Source of the DNA: Terfezia claveryi
Lineage: Eukaryota > Ascomycota > Pezizomycetes > Pezizales > Pezizaceae
NCBI GenBank assembly: GCA_015179025.1
Contig: WHUX01000010.1
Location: forward strand, 620,001 to 684,000
Length of the DNA stretch: 64,000 nucleotides
Direction: 5' to 3'
This document shows positions 1-10,432 of the stretch, piece by piece. The notes under the pieces were generated by a model. That model was not told the origin of the DNA, ran no database searches, and saw only the letters and a list, made by a program, of their open reading frames with translations. The translations under genes were made by a program, and so were the position numbers. Position 1 is the first letter of the stretch, and every line of letters starts with the position of its first letter.

Positions 1-281
1 GTGATGTAGTCGGTTTGACTGATGCATTCGGGTTTCGAGATTGGGAGGTGGGCGTGCTGGGCGGGAGGGAGGGGAGGGTATATGAGCAGATGTGGGAAGA
101 GGTACAGTTGAGAGAATGGGAAGAGGAGCGGGGCAAGAGGGAGAAGGTAGCGGAGTTTGAGGGCGGGCAAAAAAATATTTGGGACGCAGTGAGGGAGGAG
201 GCAAAGGGGGTGTTGGGGTTTTGGAAGGAGGGCGGGGAGGTGTGGAATGAGGGGGAGAGGAAGAGGGCGGCGAGGTTGTGA
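1..281 (+). CDS. Acyl-CoA oxidase-like protein, C-terminal end (5' part outside window)
   Basis: The open frame enters at the left edge and ends at TGA 279-281. It encodes about 92 residues. They begin with a segment reading DVVGLTDAFGFRDWEVG, followed by GREGRVYEQMWEE. Peroxisomal acyl-CoA oxidases (first step of fatty-acid beta-oxidation) end in a segment of the form LVDAFDF...LG.YDGNVYE, so the VGLTDAF and GRVYE motifs fit that family's C-terminal domain. The tail is Glu/Lys/Arg-rich and ends in AARL, not in an SKL-type tripeptide, so a PTS1 signal is not evident. Fungal acyl-CoA oxidases often lack PTS1 (family knowledge). Only the last fraction of the protein is visible, so the family call is moderate. 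Confidence 0.6.
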   Translation, partial: DVVGLTDAFGFRDWEVGVLGGREGRVYEQMWEEVQLREWEEERGKREKVAEFEGGQKNIWDAVREEAKGVLGFWKEGGEVWNEGERKRAARL

Positions 282-1805
282 TATGTGTGTTGCATGGTGG
301 GAACTTGTGGACTTCATTGAGAACGAAATCGAGAGTATAGACTAGAGAAGAGATCCATACCATCCTTTGTCGTTTTTACATCAAACCATGCCAACTCTGT
401 AAAAATCAACACCATGAAACTAGTTCACCCAAAAACATAACATTTACTATCAGAGACTCCAAGCTCATGTTTTTTTCTTTTTTTAAAAAAAAATACACTG
501 TAAATTGGAAATGCTCTCGGTGAAAAAACCCCAGTACGTTTCACATACAAATTCGTATAACACCTCATAATTACCTGATACTAGCAAAATTTATAGCATT
601 GACACTCTGCTGAAAAGTGACAATGTGTTAACCCTTTGATAGCCCCACCGCAACAGCCGCATAGAACAGGCCTTTTAACACGGACAAAGGTTACACCTTT
701 CTTCTTAAACGCTGTATGCATCTATCTTTGCCTTCACATTTTCCCTACATCTTTTACTGTATTGTACTGTACATAGCGTAATGTTGCTATCTTCTGTAAG
801 CATAGTTCACCGCATTCTCATCTTCATGTCATTGTAGGTAATACCTCACCTCCTCCTTCCTAAGAGGGGTCCCTGGGTCTGCTTAGCCACTAAGGGCGGT
901 AGAACTGCTAATCAAGTCACAATGCTCCCCCTAGGCGAGTAGTTTGTACTCGGGCTCTTGTGACAGCTGCCCTGCCAAGTTCTGTATTTTGCTTTGTAGG
1001 GGTTATGTTTATTCATGATTAGGTCGACTGCGGGTATAGACTTTTTTATAAAAAGAAATTGGTTTATTCATGTATTCGAGTTATGTAATAGTTGTCTTCA
1101 TCACCATGGGGTTCGTCCTATGCCATGACACAACAGTCTGTGGCTGCATGACTTCGGTCTCCATTACTAAAAGAGAACAGTCTTTGAATGTCTAATTATT
1201 TAGATCTGATAGGGTGATTTTAAGATGTCGTATTGTTCTCATGTCGGCCATTTGAAATAAGTTTCCCAATTGTCGATCTATATAGCAAACAGAGGGGAAT
1301 ATAGTATCGAAGGAGATATATCTGGATCAGGGGGTCCTTTGTTTTGTAAGTGCATCTAAGATATCTTTTCTTGTGCCATGTGCCTGCCGAAGATGTGCTT
1401 ATACCGGACTTCATAGGTTTGACTGTATAGTAAACAGAGGGGGGTATCTCCGAATCAAGGATTCCTTATTTTTTAAGTGCATCTGTTCAGGTGCCGTGTG
1501 TGATGCACCTGTGTGAGTCATCCGATATTGTCGATGTGCGTCCAATAAAGCAGAGAAAGTAATGTGATGTGTTTGTTTGGCCATGTAGAGGGCAATCCTT
1601 TACCCGCTGGATATTAGTTTGGTTGGCACCTAGATATCTTGAATTGTACTTCCGTATTTGGCAGTAATATTTTGGGACTCACTAGTGTAACTCTTGGCAG
1701 GGACAGCTGCTGTCGTGAACAATGCTTTTGTATAACCAGGCTATAGTTGTAGTTGTATGTAACTCTATCCAATTTTCAGTGTCAATCAAACTCCCCTATG
1801 AATCT
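282..1805. other. Intergenic region between tail-to-tail genes
   Basis: No convincing coding region was found. The stretch lies between the 3' ends of the acyl-CoA oxidase-like gene and dph5, so it holds two terminators. The only structure seen is an imperfect direct repeat (about 1279-1390 and 1424-1510) and a short hairpin-like motif at about 935-956 (GCGAG...CTCGGG) whose right part recurs at about 12785-12799. Confidence 0.6.
1279..1510. repeat. Imperfect tandem direct repeat, two copies
   Basis: Two roughly 90-110 bp copies follow one another. Each contains AAACAGAGGGG, then a GTAT..C segment, a TCCTT...TTT block, then TAAGTGCATCT and a GTGCC.TGTG block. Copy 1 is about 1279-1390 and copy 2 about 1424-1510. 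They are diverged, so this is an old duplication. The role is unknown. Confidence 0.55.
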
Positions 1806-2776
1806 CTATAACCCTCCATATCCTCTATTTTCCCAAGCCCTATCCCAATTCTCCCTACTAACCGCAAAATCCCTGACATAATCCTTCTCCAACTCATGAC
1901 ACTTCTTCCCCACCACCACCAAACTATGTAACGGCTCACCCATATCCACCTCTGCCAACTCCGCCAATGTCCCACTCACAATTCTTTGCGTCTCCGTCCC
2001 TAACCTGGCCACTCCTACGGCTAGCGTATCCGGCCCACAGACGCCCTCCTCCCTCTCTTCCTCAATTTCAATCATCTGCCGGGCGCATTCGGCAACAGTC
2101 ATGAAGCGAGGTTTGCCGTATTTCCCTACCCCTGAATCATCGTAGCGGTCATCGAGCATTCGCCGTCCGCCACGGCGGGCGAGGGCGTGGAGATCTATTT
2201 CCTTGACTTTGATGTCTAGGAGGACGAGGGTGTGGAGGCCTAGGGCAGCATTCTCTATTAAACGGTCATACCATGACGAAGGCCGCCATTCCGGGGTGAA
2301 GAAAACCATAGAGAGGGTCTGGCCGAAAGAGTATAGCTGTAGGCCAGTCGATGCGACTGCGGTCATGATAGATGCATTGTGGATGGTTCGGGTAGGGATG
2401 GAGAGGTTACGCGCTCGGAGGAGGAGGTCTGTATGAGTGGTTGCTCCAAGCGGGTCACCAACGACAAGGAATGCAATATCCTTTGTATCTGCATCAACGA
2501 GAATTTTCTCACTCGAAGATTCGACCAATTCTCGGTCGGCTATTATTATGTCTCGACCGTAGAAAGCTTCCTATATTCGTATATGTGTCAGTCCCTTCTG
2601 GCGCGGCCTATTGGGAAGGGAACCAGTGGAGGTACACATACGAGCTTGTCCTTCCCCACCATCAAGATGGCTGTGTAGGCTTCGAGGTAGACTCTCTCGG
2701 CACGCTGAACGACCTCGAGGCCATTGACCGTGATGTCCTTTTCGTTGTTGAGGCCGAGGCCGATGAGGTAGAGCAT
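1806..2776 (-). CDS. dph5: Diphthine methyl ester synthase Dph5
   Basis: SAM-dependent methyltransferase that builds the methylated diphthine intermediate on a histidine of elongation factor 2, in cytosolic diphthamide synthesis. Two exons: complement 2776-2642 and complement 2570-1806, with a 71-nt intron (donor GTATGT, acceptor ATATAG, phase 0). The protein is 299 residues, normal for the family. It opens with [19 protein letters not shown], the conserved Dph5 N-terminus. Exon 2 carries ADRELVE, the glycine-rich [48 protein letters not shown] and, near the end, [12 protein letters not shown]. The start is fixed by the invariant first residues. It is divergent from the cytochrome b561 gene across a 733-bp spacer. 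Nothing appears broken. Confidence 0.97.
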
Positions 2777-3509
2777 TTTGCTGATGTTGGGGTAAGTATG
2801 TTGTGTAAATGGAAGAGAGCTCAAGTAATCTCGAGCCTCGGGAAAGCTCAGGGTAAACCTGGAGGGGCCTTTTTTGCCCTGGTATCTAGTGTGGGGTTGT
2901 CTAGCGGGGCAACTTGCCCCTTTCCCGGCACGCCGGAAAAGTCTCCCGAAAGCCACCCCGAACCGGAACGGTAGGGTAGCGGCGTCCTCGCAGATTACCG
3001 GCACCGAAAGCGCACCAGATAGAGGGGCGTTCTCGGCTCGTCGCGCTGCACCATGCAGTTGGCTCGTCATCGTCATGTACGTCATCCTTCAATGCTCATC
3101 GCCGCTCATGATCGGCACCGCCTGCAACTGTGCGATTGGCAGCGGTTCCAGCGGCACAGGGTTGGCACGGAACAGCGATCACAAGGCAATACCCTCTCCC
3201 TGCTTCCATCACCACCATCATCAGTTCACGACTAGAATTCCTTCATCACCAGGGCGGCTAATCCAAACGAGACATCAATCTTCTATCCGCATCTTGATAT
3301 TTTCTTTGAAAAAGCGGTTTTCTACGGGGTGAATATATTCCCGCCGTGGGTCGTCCGCGATAACTCGCTTATCCAAGATATACGGGACTACTTACCACCA
3401 GGTCCAAGAGACCACCAGCCCGGCGCTCAACAGAGTGCCCACCCGGGAGAGTCAGCGAGGAGAAGTCCACATCTCACCCTCACACGATAGCAGTTTCAAC
3501 TACTCCAGG
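2777..3509. promoter_or_regulatory. Shared intergenic region between divergent dph5 and cytochrome b561 genes
   Basis: The two genes are transcribed away from each other, so promoters for both must lie here (inference). GC-rich blocks at about 2900-3010 produce several open frames on both strands with no recognisable protein features. No specific factor site could be identified with confidence. Confidence 0.4.
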
Positions 3510-4645
3510 ATGAGTGGAACCAGTACGTATACATGCTCCCACACCATCCACAAATACCTCGCACATGGTTCACTTCCAAAACACCCCAAGCCAAGCTGAT
3601 TCACTCCACAAATAGACCCCCCAGGCACTGGGCTCCGAGAGCACGAACCCCGAGAGCACGAACCCCGAGAGCACGAACCCCGAGAGCACGAACCCCGAGA
3701 GCACGAACCCCGAGAGCACGAACCGCTCCTTGGGAGGCAGGAAGATGTAGTCATAGGTGAAGATCATAGTTTGGCATATAATTGGATTCAGGGGACGGCG
3801 CCGTTGGCACAAGTGGGAGGACTGGTGTTGATTTGTATGGTGTGGGCAAGTGTATTGACGCATAAGATGATTGGTTTTGATGGACATCCAGTAGGCTCTA
3901 CCTTTATCTTTTGGCGGTCCGCTATAGAAAGCAAAGATGAAGATGAGGGGCTAACTGGTTGCAATAGATGCTTAATTCACTGGGGGTCTTGCTTGTCATT
4001 GAGGCCATCCTTGTATTGCAGCCAACAGGGTTTTATAATATGATGCAGAAGAAGAGAGTAAGTATCTGCATGAACTGCTTGGAGTTGAAATCACATATGC
4101 TGATATATGAGAGTAACAGGCTGCATATGTACATGCTAGCCTTTCCGCATTGGCTGCGGCATCGTTCGCCTCAGCACTTGTCATTGTCATTTGGCATAAG
4201 CAACACTTTCATAGTGAGTATCTTCGATATGGAAAACTAGCCCCTGGGTGGCTAATATTACACAACAGTCCCCCACTTCGAGTCCATGCACTCCAAATTC
4301 GGAGCAGCTACCTATGCCCTAATAGTCGCCCAAGCCCTCGTTGGCTTCACTCAGCTCTTCATCCCACAAATCTATGGTAGTGAGGAGAATGCCAAAAAGA
4401 TGTACAAGTACCACCGCTTCTTTGGCTACGCAGTTATTCTTCCAATGCTACTGGTCACGATTATATTAGCCACTGGGACATATTATGGTGCCAGCGTGTT
4501 GCATCTGAAGACTTGGGCGGCTGTGTTGGCGGGAATTGCGATCGTGGCGGGAATTTATCCTAGGGTTAAGATCTCAAAGCTGAGGGGGGATAGAGGAGCG
4601 AATGCTGCAGATGGAGCGGATGCGCCAGAGGAGGTGACAGCATAG
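3510..4645 (+). CDS. Cytochrome b561-type transmembrane protein
   Basis: Predicted membrane electron-transfer protein of the cytochrome b561 superfamily. Five exons close in frame: 3510-3522, 3625-3890, 3968-4057, 4120-4213, 4269-4645 (279 residues). The first exon is only 13 nt (MSGT plus one base). Residues 9-38 are six copies of REHEP from a 15-bp minisatellite, followed by LLGRQEDVVIGEDHSLAYNWIQ; EPLLG-like N-termini are usual in fungal homologues. The membrane part includes QVGGLVLICMVWASV, LNSLGVLLVIEAILVLQPT, ASFASALVIVIW, ATYALIVAQALVGFTQ and YAVILPMLLVTIILATGTYYG. Candidate axial haem ligands are His92 (GHP), His128, His162 (MHSKFG) and His203 (YHRFFGY), the four-histidine pattern of the family. 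The donor substrate cannot be told. The tail is acidic and cytosolic-looking. The main uncertainty is the tiny first exon. Confidence 0.85.
3636..3725 (+). repeat. 15-bp in-frame minisatellite (REHEP x6)
   Basis: Six nearly perfect copies of a 15-bp unit (CGAGAGCACGAACCC) lie in exon 2 of the cytochrome b561 gene, in frame with its transmembrane part. Each unit gives the pentapeptide REHEP. Copies differ only at the last base of the final unit. The period is a multiple of three, so copy-number changes would not break the frame. Confidence 0.9.
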
Positions 4646-6072
4646 GCAGGGAATTACTCCATGAGAGGTAATAATGATGGAGGATGGTGGATGGTGGAGG
4701 AGTACCGGGCAAAAGATTGCCGGTCCGTTGACGATCGATCATGAATTGGAACTATGGTACTGCCAATGTGGGTAAGTATATTATGACGTTTGATTTGCTA
4801 CCGAGGGTTGTGGTAGTGCTGGTTTTTTTTTTTTGATTGTGGTACTTTGTATGCATTCCGGAAGTTCTATTTAATCCCGACGAGAGCGATTCTAATGAGA
4901 GAGCGATTCTACGAGTCGCTCACGAGTTTTATGATCATGAATCTCTCGCTTATCTGGCAAATGATAAAAGTCATTCTAAGCTTATGGAGCATGTGCCTGC
5001 ATTTTCATAAACCTCTCTCTGTATCAGGTGGCGACAGGTCATCAGCTCATCAGCCCGCCAGCCAGACTGTGCTGTGAACGATCCTCATAAGATGATACAC
5101 AATTTCTCTAACCAGAGCATGATCAATCCATATTCTGGTGAATCAACCTGCAATTCCTTATTCCTTGTCCAACAGTTCCGCGACTGCTTTACAAGTGAAT
5201 ATTATTCCCAGAGTGCAGTCGCTCTCGCTTGCTGCGTCTGCACCAGCCGCAGCCCTGCTTCCAGACTACCCCAGCCCGCAGCTTCCCAACAAATTCCCCG
5301 TTCAACACACCGAATCTCAGCCCTGAACGGAGGGGAGGGTAGGCCATACCTTCGCTCTCCGGCCCTGATAAAACACTTTCCACCGCCTGCGATCCCCGTA
5401 CAAGTATTTGTTTTGTTTGGCAGTTATTTATTCTCCATTAAGGAATTGTTCGCCAGCTGCATTACCAGTACTAGCGGACTGACCATCCTCATTCTGCGGG
5501 AGAGCTTGCGTTCTTGTGTGACCAGGAAATCTGTGACTGTGAGGTATGTAAGTCATTTCTTCTGCGAGGCGAGTCATATGCGCCTTATGGAAAAATGTGG
5601 GGAATATTAATATTAATGTACGTACATAGGTGCTACCGCGCGCAGCAAATCTCGCGAACTATTATTATAAAGGACTCGCCTGCGTGTTTGCACCCGTCCG
5701 TCCTTCCTCCCTTCCTTCCTTCCTTCCTCCGATTAACGGACGTCAGAGTCCGTTCCGGCTGGGCGAATTGCGTTGCGCGCCTTTTATTTTATTTTATTTT
5801 TTTTTGTTTGGATCAGAAAGGAATTATTGTCGAACGTCCACCGGTCCAGTATATGCGGTTTGCGAACCCACGACCTGTGGCGAGGACTCTCCTACTCTGG
5901 GGTCTCATTGGCTTTTGAGCATCCAGCGACATCGACGAGAACGACCCAATTACGGCGACCCAATAACGGCGACCCAATAACGTCGACCCAATAACGTCGA
6001 CCCAATAACGTGAGACTGACGATACCGTAGCTCCAAATTCAGCCACCGCCACCGTCACCACAATACACCGCA
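4646..6072. other. Intergenic region with pyrimidine tracts and upstream CCAAT repeat
   Basis: No gene was recognised. It contains a T run at about 4825, a (TTCC)n stretch at about 5705-5725, a TTTTA-rich stretch at about 5780-5806, and the 14-bp repeat at 5942-6011 just before the TLC-domain gene. A short open frame at 5189-5383 on the minus strand has no recognisable features. Confidence 0.6.
5942..6011. promoter_or_regulatory. Five tandem 14-bp repeats, each with a CCAAT box
   Basis: Five uninterrupted units of a 14-bp sequence (CGACCCAATAACGG/T) end 61 bp before the ATG of the TLC-domain gene. Each unit contains CCAAT, the core bound by the fungal HAP (NF-Y) complex. The repeat is seen directly. 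Its regulatory function is inference from position and motif. Confidence 0.55.
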
Positions 6073-7065
6073 ATGCACGACCCCTTCTTCCCCCCCTACC
6101 GTCCCCTCCAGGACCTCGTCACACCCTGGGCCCAAAAATACAGCCTCAACACACTCCCCCTGCACATCCACGAAGTGCTCATTGCCATTATTGCCTACCA
6201 CGCCGTGTTCCTCCTCTCCCCGTTTATCAGCACATGGCTCTTCCCGCGGCAATATACCTCCCTCAAACCCCGCACTAGGATAAACTGGGACATTCACGTC
6301 GTCTCACTAGTCCAATCTACATTCATCTCCGCGCTGGGCTTGTATGTGATGTTTACGGATAAGGAGAGGGGGGAGCAGGAGCATAGGGTTTTCGGGTATA
6401 CGGGGATTGGCGGCGCGGCGCAGGCGTTTGCATTGGGGTATTTTGTGTGGGATTTGGCTATGAGTGCTGCGTATTTTGATATATTTGGGATTGGGTTTTT
6501 GGCACATGCGGCAAGTGCGGTTATTGTGTTTACGTTGGGATTCGTGAGTACCTCCCCCGTCAGGTTGAGGAGAAATTAGATGGGTGGTTAGGGGTAGTGA
6601 GTTGAACTGACGGATGGACAGCGCCCATTCGTAAACTACTACGGCCCCATATTCGTCCTCTTCGAGCTCTCCAGCCCCATGCTTAATTTCCACTGGTTTT
6701 TCGACAAACTCAACCTCACGGGGTCCAAACCGCAGCTCTACAACGGACTCCTCCTAATCTCCACCTTCTTTTGCTGCCGCATAGTCTGGGGCCCCATTCA
6801 GTCCTTCCGCGTGTTCAGGGATGTCTTTGACGCTTATAAAAATCCCCCTAGGACATTGCAAGAGGGAGTGCCGGTTCCGCTGTGGTTGGCCCTGGTCTAT
6901 CTAGGGAGTAATACCGTATTGAATTTGCTGAATTATTACTGGTTTGGGAGGATGATTGATACGATTAGGAAGAGGTTTACGGCGCCGGAGAGTGAGAAGA
7001 AGGAGGGGGGAAAGGGGTTTAAGGCCGATGATGCTGTGGATGAGAGGACGAAGAAGGAATTATAA
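6073..7065 (+). CDS. TLC-domain membrane protein (TMEM56/TLCD-like)
   Basis: Multi-pass membrane protein with a TRAM-LAG1-CLN8 (TLC) domain. Members act in lipid sensing or metabolism, usually in the ER; the reaction here is not deducible. Two exons, 6073-6543 and 6622-7065, with a 78-nt intron (GTGAGT...GACAG, phase 0); 304 residues. Visible features: an N-terminal helix IHEVLIAIIAYHAVFLLSPFIS; VQSTFISALGLYVMF; the characteristic RVFGYTGIGGAAQAFALGYFVWDLAMS; IGFLAHAASAVIVFTLGF; FELSSPMLNFHWFFDKL; and C-terminal helices with YLGSNTVLNLLNYYWFGRMI. The tail is Lys/Glu-rich (ends KKEL) and cytosolic-looking. The H...FFxxK segment after SSPxLNFHW fits the non-ceramide-synthase branch. Five CCAAT repeats lie immediately upstream. 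Confidence 0.88.
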
Positions 7066-8831
7066 GCTTCCTTTAAAGAGTTTGTTCAGAGTCGGCATCA
7101 TGAGACAGCTGGAAGATGTAGACGTGTGTCTTGTGTGCCTTGTGGACTTGTAATGGGATACATAGAATCGGTAGGGAGCTTATTGATTGATATCCGGATA
7201 CAATGGTTATTCTGGGGAATAGAGTATCTTGTTCGTCACCAACTTATGATCAATCGTCACTTTGGTTTTTTTTTTCAATTAGTTTATAGTTGTGCCAGCA
7301 TTGGTTTCTTGGTAGATGTTCATTTTATCTGTCCTGTTTGTCTTTCTGGAGTAGGATTTGCAATACTTGCTTACTTACAGTATATATTCGTCTGTGTGCC
7401 TTGCTATACATGTTTAAAGAAAATAAAATTAAAAATATCGAAAAGCGCTGATGACTCTCGAATGTTTAATGTAGTAAGGAGCAAAACAAGCTTACTGAAG
7501 GCTGCTGAAAGATCAGAAAAAAGATTTACTGGGGAAAACTCTCCACCGGAATTTGGGCATTCAAATTATGCACAAATACGTTGCTTCTCGGAGGTACTGG
7601 TAGGTCCGCAGTGTGTCTGGACTTCCCGCCCCACATGACTGACTTATCGTGGCTCTCGAAAATGCAATTATTATGTTCCATCCATTTAACAGTAGACGGC
7701 TTACTTATATGTTGGGGGGGGGGTAAAGGGGGGATCTCAAGGCATCACGGGCATACAAGCGGCGCAGACATTTTGTTGGCCCACCACTTAGGGATTGATT
7801 CAAGGTTCTTTCTTTTTTTTTCCTGACAGTGCCTGCAGTGCTGAGTAGTTTGGCTAGAGGGATAAATCTTTTCTTTTTAGACTCATAGGATTGTGGTACT
7901 GAAAACCTCTTTCACCTTCCCAACCCTCGCAGTTCTTTTTAGTCAAAAAAGGTGTCTTCTATCTTCTTGTTTGGGGGGGGGGACGGCGGATAGATACATA
8001 ATGCTTTAGAGAGAATTTGTTGTTGCTAGGAATCTATAGGAAATGCAAGATATTGAAGGGCTAAAGTTAAGAATCAGGGGCAACCTTATTTATTTCGAAT
8101 AAAGGTGCAAGAGTTTTCGTTTGTTATTAAAGTTGAGGGGGGGAGGAGGGGGCATGAACTTTCATTGGAATTACTTGACTCTTCCTTCCGATGTAGGTAT
8201 GCAACGATAAGTTAATTACTGGTGTTACTTGTTACTCTGTCACGTGTAAAATTATATGAGCAGGTTATGAAGCCTTTTTTTGATAATGTAGTTGGAACAA
8301 CCGTGGGCAAAAATACCTATGGCTCCAATTTTTCTTACCTGAGCAATCCGTCATCTCCCAAGTACATGATTCAAAACTGTCCTCATCTGAATATATATAT
8401 ATATATTTTTGCAGAGCGGGAGTTTGATGAGGTAAGCATATATACCTTAATATGGGGCAGTGGTGGAAGGACTGAGTTTTTATTGCATGGGCTAAGCTGT
8501 ATTTTTTGGGTAATGGTTTGTCTTTTTGTCAGAGAGAGAGAGAAGAAATCAATATGTGAAAATACATATACTAAATTTTTGATTGAAAACTTTCACCCTT
8601 TTTATCCCTGTTTTTTTTTTTTTTTTTTTTTTTTTTCCCCTTCGTGTTTTGGTTTGGTTTGGTTTGGGGGGGATACGCATGTTGAGGGTAACTGGGGTGC
8701 TATTTCATAACATTTACGTTAATTGCATTGCGGTGCAAAAGAATATTTGAGTGAGCAAGACTTAGAATCAAGGGGCTATATATATATTTTTCCTGTTCAA
8801 TTAGAACAAATATTTCGAAGCTTTTGGCGCT

Positions 8832-8863
<32 letters not shown>

Positions 8864-9388
8864 TACATACTCTTGACGGCGCGACATATTGTGATGTGAT
8901 CACTCGACTGCGGGAGAGGGTGGTTGCTGAGGTAAGGTTCATTTCGCTTTGTTTAGGAACGATATTAACGTGGCTGAACTGATGGTACGGAAAGTGGCGT
9001 GGGCAACCCACCAGCTATAACTATAAGCTTACCGTTAGAGGATCGATTAAAATCCTCCCCACATGTCCTGATCGAGACTACATGTCCCTTGGCCTCGAAT
9101 CCCCATTGATGATGCTTTGTCATAATCCTCACACAGGGAATCTTAGTTGCATAGCTCAGTTGAGCACGTACCATACAACTCTCAGACATCACAACGAGGA
9201 ATCAAGGCATTCGATTCGACTAAGTGCTCCGTATAGGATGCCCAGATCTCCTTTCTTTGACTATTGATTTGTACATGATGTACCGGATTTGCACGTATTT
9301 GGTAGTTACTACCCTATCTGGAAACTGTGGCTGGTGACCATACTAGCGCATACGATTGTACTTTCGCTTCACGATTGCCACAGCAACA
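7066..9388. other. Gene-free spacer rich in homopolymers
   Basis: No coding region is supported. The stretch holds long G runs (about 7711-7719 and 7973-7982), a 26-base T run near 8611-8636, an A run near 8837-8862 and a short (TA)n at about 8393-8406. Tail-to-tail gene ends border it, so it includes two 3' ends. Confidence 0.6.
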
Positions 9389-10432
9389 TCAAGACACACC
9401 CTCCGCCGCAACCCCCGCCCTCCTGCCCACCTCCTCCACCACCCACCTCACCACCTCAACCACTACCTCAGGCTCCGTCATATGCACCCAATGCCCACTC
9501 CCCGCTGTCTCTACCCACCTCCCCCCCTCTGTCCCTGCCAATTTCAACAACTCCCTCTGCAACCTCCCATCCACCTCATCATACCACTCCAACTTCTCGG
9601 ACATTCCCCGCCTCTCCATCTCACTCCCATTCCCCCTCCGCACGCCCTCCCTATACAACCTCTCATGATCCCTCACCGTCCTCGCCTTCAACACGCCCAC
9701 CGGCAACCCCTCCAACAATGCCGGCTGCATCTCAAACTGCCGCTTCTGCCCTAACGCATTCATGCTAGGTACGTATATCTCCATTTCCCGCTGCGCCGTC
9801 ACCGCGTATTTGGCTGTGCTAGTCACGGAAATCATCTCCTCCCACTCTCCATCCGTGAGTTTTGTTTCCGCCCTAACCCCTGTGACGTCCCAAAAGTCAA
9901 GGCCCTGTTCGATGGGGGCCCAGGCCGGGTTCGGCCACAGAACGTGGCTACCTTCTTGGTTTGCATCTATAAACGCTACTCCCACAACCTCCATTCCCAC
10001 CCCCACCCCCACCTCCCCCGCAGCCCTCTTCTCCCGCAGTAGATGAACAAACTCGCGAACTAGTACGCCCCCAAAGCTATGTCCCACAAGAACTAGTGGC
10101 CCCTCAATCTCTAAAATGCCCAGAGTGGTGTAAAGTTCCAACACGATGTTCTCGGCTGTGGGGGGTAATGGAGAGGGCGTGGAGAGCCCGTAGCCCGCGC
10201 GCTCGTACGTGAGCACCGGGTGATGGCGGGAGAGGAGCCGCACCACGGCGGACCATTGCGTGACGCTGCAGGTAACGCCGGGAAGGATGATGATGAGAGG
10301 CTGGTTTGGGGCGCGGGGAGGGCCAGAGAGGGTGAAGTGGAGGTAGTGGGTGCCGGTGGGGAGGGCGCAAAGGAAGGTGCGTTGTGGAGGTAGTGATCGG
10401 GGTGGGGGAGTGAGGGAGCAAGGGGAGGACAT
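9389..10432 (-). CDS. Alpha/beta hydrolase fold protein
   Basis: Single-exon, 347-residue serine hydrolase of the alpha/beta fold; substrate unknown. Visible order: a short Pro/Ser-rich leader; LPTGTHYLHFTLSG; QPLIIILPGVTCSVTQW, where PGVT is the oxyanion-hole region after strand 3; RHHPVLTYERAGYGLS; the nucleophile elbow GHSFG with Ser119; VGVAFIDANQEGS; a long cap region; and SGHWVHMTEPEVV with the catalytic His at about 314. The acid is probably in the PVGVLKARTVRDHE region but is not certain. No signal peptide or membrane helix is obvious, so it is probably intracellular. High GC and third-position bias give open frames on the opposite strand that are shadows. It is a bacterial-like lactonase/esterase-type fold; no specific family is claimed. 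Confidence 0.85.
   Translation of the reverse strand: MSSPCSLTPPPRSLPPQRTFLCALPTGTHYLHFTLSGPPRAPNQPLIIILPGVTCSVTQWSAVVRLLSRHHPVLTYERAGYGLSTPSPLPPTAENIVLELYTTLGILEIEGPLVLVGHSFGGVLVREFVHLLREKRAAGEVGVGVGMEVVGVAFIDANQEGSHVLWPNPAWAPIEQGLDFWDVTGVRAETKLTDGEWEEMISVTSTAKYAVTAQREMEIYVPSMNALGQKRQFEMQPALLEGLPVGVLKARTVRDHERLYREGVRRGNGSEMERRGMSEKLEWYDEVDGRLQRELLKLAGTEGGRWVETAGSGHWVHMTEPEVVVEVVRWVVEEVGRRAGVAAEGVS

Noticed and set aside
2588..3332. Open frames on both strands upstream of dph5
   Set aside because: They come from a GC-rich promoter stretch; no motifs, and they overlap the established first exon and intron of dph5.
3570..3887. Minus-strand frame with FVLSG repeats
   Set aside because: It arises from reading the 15-bp minisatellite on the opposite strand; the plus frame joins to a cytochrome b561 domain.
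9289..10046. Plus-strand open frames rich in Pro, Ser and Thr
   Set aside because: They are antisense to the alpha/beta hydrolase, whose motifs (GHSFG, SGHW) establish the minus strand as coding.
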